This document shows positions 49,072 through 57,609 of a stretch of DNA of 64,000 nucleotides, in pieces; the stretch's first letter is position 1, and the number at the start of each line of letters is the position of its first letter. Source of the stretch: Gentiana macrophylla (Eukaryota; Streptophyta; Magnoliopsida; Gentianales; Gentianaceae); NCBI GenBank assembly GCA_026214975.1, contig CM047809.1, forward strand, positions 30,601,977 through 30,665,976, in the 5' to 3' direction. The notes below the pieces were generated by a model, which saw only the letters and a program-made list of their open reading frames with translations, searched no databases and was not told the origin of the DNA. The position numbers were made by a program, and so were the translations under genes.

Positions 49072-49689
49072 TAAATCGTTTCTAAGTCTTAGTCGAGCCA
49101 ACGACGTTAAACAAAAGCGCTACCGGGAGGCAGCCCGTTAAATAATAATAATTTGGATAAGACTAGTTTTAATGAAATATAGAATCTGTGGAAAGTATGA
49201 TCATAATGCAAGTTGAACACAAAGCACAACCAAGTCTCAGGATGAGTGTTTGAATGACATTAAAAGAGAACGATTAGGTGGTTATCCGAAAATCTCTAGG
49301 TAGAATACAGAGAAAAATTCAAATGCATCATTTCTTGGACTTAGGTTGTTGGACTGTTTTGACAGAACCCTTGAGAATCTGGGTATAAAAGACTCACTAC
49401 GTTTTATGATTTAGTCTGTTTCCAATTTGATTTGATGCCTTGACTATGATATGTATATGCTCTATATGATATGTATGCACATATTGCCTATCGAATTTTC
49501 TGACGTGACAGGGCCATTTTCTTATTATTCCCATATCCCTATTCGATGTCTTGGCACGAGGACCATGTCCCGTGTTTTCTTTGTTTTGGTTTTATATAGG
49601 GATTCGGGTCGTGCTTTCATGGTCATTACGGGATTCGGTAGCACATTTCTGCCAGGTTTATAAGCTAAGTCTTCCTCTCTATCTCATTC

Positions 49690-49729
49690 ACACGCTTGGG
49701 ACATTGCAAGTTCGTAAGTGGGGGGTAGA
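49690..49729 (+). promoter_or_regulatory. E4 upstream polypurine tract with inverted repeat
   Basis: gcttgggacattgcaag (arms CTTG/CAAG) is followed by taagtggggggtagag. It is the same kind of module as in E2 (19618) and E3 (56714), about 1.0 kb upstream of the LTR-proximal tract. Confidence 0.65.
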
Positions 49730-50182
49730 GTCGAGGTTGGTCTAGTAATGGCATTAAGTATTTATTTTGTATCAGAAAATCCCTTAGTTTTTGATCTTTT
49801 TCGAGCATTATTTAGTTGATTAAAATAAATTGTATATGGTATATATTTCATGGATTTGATGATATAATGATCGATTTGGATGTATATAACCAAAGTGAAC
49901 CGTAAGTGCATTTTAACCCCAAATTTATTTGTGTAACATGAATTCATTGTTCATGTAAGCCTTTGATATTGAAGCGAAAATTTTAAACTATATCCATTCA
50001 GTATCCTAGTGGTTATTCTAGAGATAATTGCAGTAACTTAGTACCTAATTTTTGAACGTGTACTGTGAATATCTGAAGGTTTGAATGTGATAGAAAGGAT
50101 ATAAGTTAAGTGGAATGAAAAGAAAAATACCAAATTAAGATGAACTATATATATGTCGGTTGTAGCTACCAATGATTTGAGT

Positions 50183-50370
50183 GCAGTAGGGCGTTATCAC
50201 GAAACGTCTTATATCACTATGAGGTTTAAAAGCTCCCGACTGACCGATGATAGTAGTCCAGCTAGGGTGTTATCACGAAATGTCCTATTGCTGGGAATGA
50301 GGGCAACTGCTTGATGATAGTAGTCCAGCTAGGGTGTTATCACGAAACATCCTATTGCTGGGAATGAATT
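50183..50370 (+). repeat. Tandem hairpin-forming units in E4
   Basis: Two 67-bp-period units start at 50246 and 50313. In each, ccagctagg and cctattgctgg can pair around a loop holding gttatcacgaaa. A diverged first copy of the loop word is at about 50194. The repeat may be a structured RNA element near the 3' end. Confidence 0.7.
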
Positions 50371-50733
50371 AAGCATGGTTGAAATCTTAGTTATCTTCTG
50401 ACTATCCCCAGTATAAACTGAATGATATGCTTTAGGGATTATCCTAATAAGTGCAGGGAGGGCTTTGTGTGGAATCATTCGCATTTACCTAGGAAAGTCA
50501 TTAGGACTATCTGAATGGATACTTGTGTGTTTGCTTGAATTATTCAAGAGAGGATAGTGGAAATTGAAAAGGCTTGTCACACACGCACTCTGTTATACAT
50601 TTATATTGAGGTTAACGTGTGGTTATGATTCGAATGGTTTCATCATCTGGTTGTCCCTTACATCTTATCTCTTCATGAATTTTTCCTCATTCATTTTATT
50701 TTATCGCTTGTTTTGCTCGAGGACGGCCAAAAG

Positions 50734-50748
50734 CTGAGTGGGGGGTTG
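50734..50748 (+). promoter_or_regulatory. E4 polypurine tract at the 3' LTR
   Basis: ctgagtggggggttg directly before the LTR start TGATGAGG at 50749, preceded by ggccaaaag. Confidence 0.9.
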
Positions 50749-51615
50749 TGATGAGGAAAAAATTCACATTTATTTTCATAACATTTTACCCCACTTCTAA
50801 TATCATTTTGAGAGTTATTATATCATTTCGAGTCATAAATTCCTTAGATTTATCTAAGTATGTTAGTAGTAGTTATTTTATAAAATATAGTGTTTTTATG
50901 TGTTTTTATTAGTTTTTGTACCGGTTTAGTAACCGGAGTGTCGTGTCGGATTTACGTTTGGTATTTTGGTGGTTTATTACAGAATTATAGGTTGACCAAA
51001 ATCCCGAGTAATGACACGTTTTGAGGCCTAAAAGAGATATTTTTAGGGATATAAGAGTGTGCCACTAACTTAAGTGGTCAAGTGGCTCAGTGGTTAGTGG
51101 TACCACTAACGAATTATATCTTCGACGAACAAATGGCTCATTAAAACGGCATTTTCTGAAGAAGTGTCCTTAATGAAAGTTGTAGATCTTTGAAAGAGCT
51201 TTCCAACGCATTTTGAATCACGTCAATCGGACTTCTACAACTCAAGTATCATTAAGTCAAGTGGCCAAGTGGCTAATCGATTTGATTAAGTGGTAATCGA
51301 GAAACGTCTTCGACAAACGAATGGCTCATCAAAACGACGTTATCTGAAGAAGAGTCCTTCACGAAAGTTGTAGATTTTCCCGAGAGCTTTCCGATGCCTC
51401 TTGAATCATGATTTTTGGAGATCCAGAACTCGAGATATGAATTTTATAAGTTATATATAATTATAATTATAATTATATCTACGCTGCACATGCTAGTGAT
51501 CAAGGAGGTGGATGTCATGATTAAGTCCGGACTGGTCCGGCCCTCATCAAGGACTGGTCCGGCCCTTGAACTTTGCCTATATATATGATCATTCAGAGAG
51601 CAACGAGAAGATGCA

Positions 51616-51660
<45 letters not shown>

Positions 51661-52814
51661 CTTCTTAATTTCTTTAATTTTTAGATTGTATATAAGGCCT
51701 TATGCCGAAATAAATTTAGTAATAATAGTATCGTTGTAATGCTCGGGAAATTATCGGAAGTTCGGTGTTGCTGAAATCGTTGTAATATCAAGTTTTTTTA
51801 TATGTAATCGAAGATATCTCCGTTATAATAGTAAGTTTGCTTTTGTTTTCTTTCGTTATTATATCTATATCTAGCTATTTATTTCTTGTTATTTCTTGTT
51901 TCTTTCATTTTCGTAATATATATATATATATCTGTAGTAGTATCCATATATAGGAGAATCTGACAAATGATTGGATTTCGGTTTTAATTTGGTTTTAATA
52001 GAATTCTCGCATTGACAGAAGGCTATTATGTAAAACTTCCCGCCGTTTAATCCATGACATGTTGACAGAATCCGTTTATATGGGTAGCTAAACTTTTCAT
52101 AGCCGAAATATGTGAAAACGGGTGAAGTCAACCTTCGGGAGATCAAAACGGGAGTTGTGTAGCGCGTAATTTTATGTTTTAATGATTAATCCACGTCCTA
52201 AAACTTATTTTAAACGTCTTTGAATTAGATTGATCACCTAGTTCATTATCACACACATCGAACTTATAGATGTATTTTGCGGTGAGATGTGGGATAAGGG
52301 GTTTTGGGATCGTTATAGATTCGGCCTAGTTGTTAGGACCGTTTCCAATACAGAGGTTTGTCATCGTTGTTCGAGCGACTCTAAGAGCGTAATCATGTTA
52401 GGTTAATCGGTTTTCTAAAGGGAAAATTAATTAACTTCACATAGGGTGTTGAGTGAGAGTTGTTCAGACCTTAACACCAGAATTAGGAGTTGGCACCCGT
52501 GGATGTCGTTAAATTACTGTGGAAAGGTAGGTTGGTTAAAACACGCTCCCTATCAAGTCTTCTCTTAGGGGTAAAAGTAACTCATTGGATCATAATTCGG
52601 CTATACCTTTTAATAACTAGAACTACAACCGTTAGTTAATCTTTACTTTTGCACTAGTGTAATATCTCCCTACCATAATCTTGACCTGAACTAAGTTCTA
52701 CGTCGACTTTGGTACTTAAACGTTATTCCCTGTGGATTTGACCTTGTTACCATTATACTACTGTTGACCCGATACTCTGTCGGTTAAAGTTAGCAGTTAG
52801 TTATTTTGCTATCA
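50749..52814 (+). mobile_element. E4 3' LTR
   Basis: 2.07 kb partner of 40408-42492, with TATA box near 51576-51586 and the (AT)n runs shortened to about 40 and 16 bases. It has a 10-bp local duplication (ttatttcttg) at about 51884-51900 not in the 5' copy. Confidence 0.95.
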
Positions 52815-52836
52815 ACTTACACGCGATCAAGATTTT

Positions 52837-52854
52837 TGGCGCCGTTGCCGGGGA
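52837..52854 (+). promoter_or_regulatory. E3 primer binding site, tRNA-Asp
   Basis: TGGCGCCGTTGCCGGGGA, perfect match to the tRNA-Asp complement, seven bases after the E3 LTR end. It now lies 12.4 kb from most of its LTR because of E4. Confidence 0.95.
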
Positions 52855-53237
52855 CAATGGCCAATTTTAAAGATAAACGTTTTAATTCTGATTAAGAAGT
52901 CGTTTGTATTTTATTTTATTTTATTTTGAGTCTTGAGTCGTTCTAGATCAAACCTGCATATGTTAAAATGCCAGAATGAAAAATTTTAGGGCCGGTTTAC
53001 CGTGGTTTACCCCCGGGTTACCGAGGCCTAAAAAATTGAATTCTGACAGCCCCTGTTATTCTGAGTTATTCCCTATTAATTTTAGTTAGTAGGTCCGCAA
53101 TAGTTGGGATCATACCCAACTGAAGCAGAAGTTGCTAACACTTTTTCTGTTTTATTTTGTCTCTTTCACAGGAAGGTCAGGACACTTCAGAGATTCGATC
53201 AGACCGGAGTTGAAAAAGAACAACCGAGTCAAGCGAT
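52855..53237 (+). mobile_element. E3 5' leader
   Basis: Non-coding. Carries the family motif ggtttaccg and its variants at 52991-53027 and a strong 3' splice-like site (long pyrimidine tract then cacag, ending 53171) 66 bp before the ORF start. E2 has a comparable site at 16995. A leader intron is possible but no donor could be fixed by eye. Confidence 0.55.
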
Positions 53238-54185
53238 ATGCCTCGGACCATATTGAACATATTCCATGTTCTCTGGATCAGAAGCCAGGAGCATTATGAA
53301 TCTATTAATAAGCGGGTGGAAAAAGATAAAGAGGCAATCAAGCAAGAGCCTGAAGAGAACTTAATGGAGTATAATACGTATCGTCCAGGTGAGTTCCCTA
53401 TCGAGTTAATTGAAATATCATCTTCGGATTATGATTCTGATGATCCTAAAGAGGATCCTGACACAATGTTCTCTCAGCCTGAGGATTACCCCGACTCAGA
53501 CACCATGGTGAAGTTAGGAGACCCTGGCACGTTCCGACTTCCAATTTCTATTAATGGTATATCAGTAGGATTAGGTCTTTGCGACTCTGGCTCGAGTTGC
53601 AACATTCTACCTATTTCCCTCTGCCAAAAGATTAACCTTCTGGTCATTATGAATCAAACCAAAACCATGAATTTCATTGATAGAACTAGAGAGATGCCTT
53701 CCGGTCTGCTTAGGAAGTGCACGATTAAGGCAGGAGGGTTCACTTTTCCAATTGATTTCACGGTTATAGACGTACCAGAGGACCCAAGTGCCCCAGTTTT
53801 GTTAGGAAGACATTTCTTAGCGACAAGCAGAGCAGTCATGGATTTTGATAATGAGGAGATTACTTTGAGATTGAATAATGATGCAATTTCTTTCAAAATC
53901 TTAGAGCCCCTAGATAATAGGCCGGAAAGTTGCAAGATAACTTACGATTCCGGAAAGGTAGAAATTATGGAGATAGAGAAGGAGGGGTATAAGCATCGAG
54001 AGGTTGTAGTAGAAACCGTTGAGCAGGAATTCATGAGACTAATGCTTAGAGAGAGAGAAGATAAGGACCACAACAAGACGCTTACGGAAGCCAATCCTTC
54101 CGTATTACGTAGTGAAGGATTAGAGCCTAAATTAGGAAACGTGGAATCCTTGGGTGTAAAGTCTAAATCTCAACGTAGAGGCTGA
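53238..54185 (+). CDS. E3 stand-alone retropepsin-like protease ORF
   Basis: 315 codons without a stop, the longest intact TE frame in the window. The N-terminal 90 residues are charged, with an acidic Asp/Glu/Ser patch at about residues 57-85. Then comes a retroviral-type aspartic protease: FRLPISINGISVGLGL, the active site LCDSGSSCNILP (Asp at about residue 115), and APVLLGRHFLATSRAVMDFD (about 190-208), the Ty3-type second half. A charged C-terminal tail follows. The protease would normally cleave Gag-Pol. No gag core precedes it and no RT follows. It differs from the E4 enzyme, which has D-L-G-A. Start chosen at the first ATG after the splice-like site. Whether it is expressed or acts in trans is unknown. 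Confidence 0.8.
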   Translation: MPRTILNIFHVLWIRSQEHYESINKRVEKDKEAIKQEPEENLMEYNTYRPGEFPIELIEISSSDYDSDDPKEDPDTMFSQPEDYPDSDTMVKLGDPGTFRLPISINGISVGLGLCDSGSSCNILPISLCQKINLLVIMNQTKTMNFIDRTREMPSGLLRKCTIKAGGFTFPIDFTVIDVPEDPSAPVLLGRHFLATSRAVMDFDNEEITLRLNNDAISFKILEPLDNRPESCKITYDSGKVEIMEIEKEGYKHREVVVETVEQEFMRLMLREREDKDHNKTLTEANPSVLRSEGLEPKLGNVESLGVKSKSQRRG

Positions 54186-54317
54186 CCTAGTACGTAAGAT
54201 AAGAGGGAAAGGCGTGCTAGGAAGAGAGCTCAAAAAGGTTCAATAAGGATACAAACCTCTGGACACAATTTTGGCAAGTTAAAGCTCCAACCCCTGAATG
54301 ATTGGAAATCTAAAGAA

Positions 54318-54366
54318 AGTCGAGCTGGCGACTATAAACTCAGAACTATTTCTTTAAACCCTTAGG
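54318..54366 (+). repeat. Conserved post-pol motif (E3 copy)
   Basis: agtcgagctggcgactataa through cccttagg aligns with E2 18112-18161 almost base for base, although the E2 and E3 LTRs are clearly different families. Confidence 0.75.
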
Positions 54367-54770
54367 TAGATTAGGAATGAATAAAAGTAGCTGGATGAAG
54401 GGATGAGCTTTTTTTCATCATACCACACCCTTAGGCTTAAAACCGATGGTTGTTGGGAAGGTTTTTTTTACTCGTTGTGGATCCTAGTGAAATAGGTTAG
54501 GATCGAGTTGGAGATAACAACAAAAGGAGTAAGAGGCTAGTCAATTTGAGGTTAGAATTGAGCAGAGAGGGTGAGAAAAGTGTGCAGTGAAGGAGGACAG
54601 AGAAATCTGGGGAAAAGAACCCCCGGTAAACCCTAGGCTACCTCCGGGTTACCGAGCATGGATTTTCAAATTTCTGAGTGTCAATTTATAAAGCTGAATA
54701 TTTAGAGACACGTGGAGGACACACGTTGTATCAGAGACTGCCAGTCGGCAAAATCTGTCCTATTTTCCCT

Positions 54771-55278
54771 CTTTTAAAACATTTCATCATTTCCCACACT
54801 CCACCATTACTCCACATCAATCCCATCAATCACCCCTTAAATCCCTCACCCTAATTACTTCTCTACCCACTATCCCACCAAATCCTTCCACCTTCCATCA
54901 TTTTTCCTATTTAAACCACCCTTTCACCACCATTATCATCATTCTTATCTACCATCATCTCCTTAAATCACCAAAAATTCTTCCACTTCTTTTTCTTCTT
55001 AAAACGAGTCGGCACCATCATCACCACTATCACCACCATATCTCCACCAAAACCAAACCATTTTTCCATTTTTACCACCCAAAACATCCAATTTTCCACC
55101 ATGTTGCTGATTTGCAGTATCTCTGCAAGGTGAGGTGCTGCAGTTCTTCTTCTTTCATCATCAGAGCACTGTCCCAAAAAGAAATCAGAAAATATCAGGC
55201 CGGTAGAAAGTACCTGCCGGTTTACCGAGGGACCTTTTTCAGAATCAACATCATTATCCGCTTCTATCATCATCCAGG
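54771..55278 (+). promoter_or_regulatory. E3 promoter-like segment and C/T/A-rich leader before the post-pol ORF
   Basis: A strand-biased stretch with very little G (54775-55110) contains ctatttaaacc (54907-54917) as a TATA candidate. A possible short intron follows: donor gcaag|gtgagg at about 55130, acceptor catcatccag ending 55277 directly before the ATG at 55279. The family motif ccggtttaccg sits in that interval (55217-55227), and another pair lies upstream at 54621-54657. The layout parallels C2 32700-32843. Confidence 0.45.
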
Positions 55279-56359
55279 ATGGGTCCAAAGCGTAGCAAAA
55301 CCACCATTCATCCCAATAGTTATCAGAGTATCTATGGAGATGCTAACCCCTTGATAGACGGGGTTGAGCAATTTCATTAATTAACAATCTACGAATCGTT
55401 CCGAGGGCATTGGAACGCAAGATCTGTTGCCCGAGAATGGGGCGTGGAACTGGACGATTGCGGAGAAATCTTGCCCCGAGCCTTACAAATGCAAGATATA
55501 TTGGATATGGCTGAGGCACCAACACGGTTCAACGCTACGGTGGTGCGGGAATTCTATGCTTATGTTTTGAACAACCCAGGAGCCACATATGCTATGGTCC
55601 ATGGCGTTAAGATTGATTTTTCGATTGAGCGGATCAATGCACATTTTGGGGTTCAAAATCCACCTGTGGGCCCAGACGAGTACACATCATCGAGAAATAT
55701 TGAAGATATCGAGAGGATTGACATGATAGCTAACTACTTTGGGGTGCAATGGAAGTGAAACCCTATTGGAGCCCCCACCATCTTCCTAAAGAACGAATTA
55801 TCCTGGGATCGGAAGATGGTCAATAGAATTGTTTGTGCCCGCCTTCTACCGACCAAGCACACGGTATCTGTCACCACAAAGAGGGCGGAGTTGATGTTCT
55901 ATCTGGAGCAGAATCTCCAGTCAACATCGGTCTACTGATCCATAGCCGTATTCATGAACTTGCTACCACATCTGAGCGTGAGCAGTTGCCTTACGGGCCG
56001 ATGATTGACATGTTTGCTTTGGAGGACGATGTGAAAATTCTCGTCAGTGATGATTGGGAAGACCATGAGCAGATGATCAGTTCACGTCGGTTTAATGCAT
56101 ACCAAGATAGGTCGGGCGGAGAACTGAGAGAGAGCGTACTCCGGTCCTCGGAGCACCCCGGACTCAGAGAGCTATTCTAGAGGAGCACTTGAGAGAGATT
56201 GCGAGTCTGGATCGCAAGATGGATAGGATTATAGACTTCTTTGGCATTCCTCCATCTACCCCACCACCTAGGAATGCCCCACATCACCAAGCCTCATCTT
56301 CGGCCGCTGCTGGCTCCAGTTCTACACCACCTCCTGGTTTCGAGCCTAGAGACGACTAG
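55279..56359 (+). pseudogene. E3 post-pol ORF (plant transposon protein-like, broken)
   Basis: Starts MGPKRSKTTIHPNSY. It has one in-frame stop at 55378, then 104 open codons with RFNATVVREFYAYVL and MVHGVKIDFSIERINAHFGV, the pattern of the 'putative plant transposon protein' domain (F-x-x-x-V-V-x-E-F-Y, then V-x-G-V-x-x-x-F, then I-N). After a stop at 55756 the frame continues with NPIGAPTIFLKNELSWDRK, then shifts to YGPMIDMFALEDD, and ends in LREIASLDRKMDRIIDFFG and a Pro/Ser/His-rich tail with stop at 56357-56359. No membrane segment is seen. Function is unknown; family known from Athila/Ogre-type elements. Confidence 0.7.
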
Positions 56360-56713
56360 GAGGATTATTATGAGCTGGAGGATTAGTCTTTTCTTTCTTT
56401 TAATTGTTGTTGTTTTCCATTTTATTTTTCTTTTTCTTTTCCTATCTAGTTGATGTAGCATAATTTTTTTTAATATAATGATTTTGACGGCTTAAATTGT
56501 TTGGAGTGATTTATTTTCTCTTTTACTGCCGCACTTTTATTAAATGGTTTCTTGTCACCACTATTCTTCTTGGTTTGTTTGAGTTTCTTAGCATAGATTC
56601 TTCTTGGACTACATACATAAGCCTGATGATATATACGAGACGAACCGATTCTTCTTTGGTTCCACCCTTAGCCGAAGCTAAGTTCCTTTTCGTTTTTCAT
56701 TTTTCACCTTACA

Positions 56714-56749
56714 CATTGGGGACAATGTTTTGTTTAAGTGGGGGGTAAG
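56714..56749 (+). promoter_or_regulatory. E3 upstream polypurine tract with CATTG...CAATG inverted repeat
   Basis: cattggggacaatg then tttaagtggggggtaagg, the same module as in E2, here 860 bp upstream of the LTR-proximal tract. Confidence 0.7.
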
Positions 56750-57594
56750 GGACGTCACTTAGCTTCTTAACATTATATTCCATGAATTTCTTGATTATCT
56801 TGATTCTCTTTGATGCACTGTTCACCATTTAGACTTTGATTCATTTCGACAGAATTTCAAAAAAATATGATATTTTTTTATCTTTTCGAGTTAATTGACT
56901 TCATCTTTGTTTCATGATGCACAAGTAAGAGTAAGTGCCCACTTCTGAAGTAGTGGTGTATTAAGCGCATATTCAGTTATGAGCCACCATTTTAAGCACG
57001 TATAACTCACTTTCCTTGGTGTGTAGTCGATAGCATATTGCTTTGACTAGAGTAGACCCTGGCTTCATCACGAATCATGTTTCACCAACGCTTATGAAGG
57101 CAAATGAATTTCGGATTCGGTAGTTTATCATGAGTGGGTCCGTGAGGATAGATAAATTAATGAGAGTTCACCCACCAAGAAAGAGAAGTGCATTGAGATA
57201 TATACACCTATATTCTCTTTGGCAAAACTTGAGTCGATGTAGCGTAAAACGAACGACTTTTGCATAGACCGATAAACTCGAGCCTAAGAGTAATACATAC
57301 TCGGTTCTCGATCCGCCTTGCCAGCTAATTTGACTTATAAATAACATGTTCAAGACTGGTTAGTTCGACTACGGGTTGACGTAATGTGAGGTTGTCTGCA
57401 TTACTAAGCGGTTGTGAAAGTTATTGCACACACACATTGGCTCATGATATGAATAGTGTTTAATGCATCACTGATGGACATGAGTGGCATGATCTTGATC
57501 TTGGCTTTGTGGGGTATAGTTTTTTTTAATTAACTTGTATATTGATCAGAGTGTCATGTTTCTTTTCACCTTTTTGCTCAGGATGATCAAAAGC
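56750..57594 (+). mobile_element. E3 3' non-coding interior
   Basis: Between the two polypurine tracts. No coding pattern; words shared with the E1 interior end are at 57415-57600. Confidence 0.6.
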
Positions 57595-57609
57595 TAAGTG
57601 GGGGGTAGT
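57595..57609 (+). promoter_or_regulatory. E3 polypurine tract at the 3' LTR
   Basis: ctaagtggggggtagt directly before the LTR start at 57610, preceded by gatcaaaag. Confidence 0.9.

Larger units (their letters stand above)
49072..50737 (+). mobile_element. E4 post-pol non-coding region
   Basis: Begins with the conserved post-pol motif (49091-49138: agtcgagccaacgac, then gcgctaccgggaggcagccc), a hallmark of Athila-type elements. Contains an upstream polypurine tract (49717-49729) and tandem hairpin units (50183-50370). No post-pol ORF is supported; short open frames lack pattern. Confidence 0.75.
40408..52814 (+). mobile_element. E4: gag-pol Athila element, young insertion
   Basis: 12.4 kb, LTRs 40408-42492 and 50749-52814 (TGATGAGGAAAA...TTTTGCTATCA), perfect duplication actta at 40403-40407 and 52815-52819, tRNA-Asp primer site, gag and pol of the Athila lineage. 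I count roughly a dozen substitutions plus microsatellite and small indels between the LTRs, so it is the most recent LTR insertion here. Gag and pol are nevertheless split by many shifts. It lacks the post-pol ORF and C/T-rich leader seen in E3. Confidence 0.95.
38985..52829 (+). mobile_element. E3 5' LTR, split by E4
   Basis: 38985-40407 continues at 52820-52829 (cacgcgatca); E4 and its duplication actta lie between. TATA box ctttataaag at 39405-39414. Two opposed boxes with the core ggtttaac/ggtaaacc (39290-39324) lie about 80 bp upstream, and related boxes follow at 39734-39766. It differs from the 3' LTR by a few percent by eye plus indels. Confidence 0.9.
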
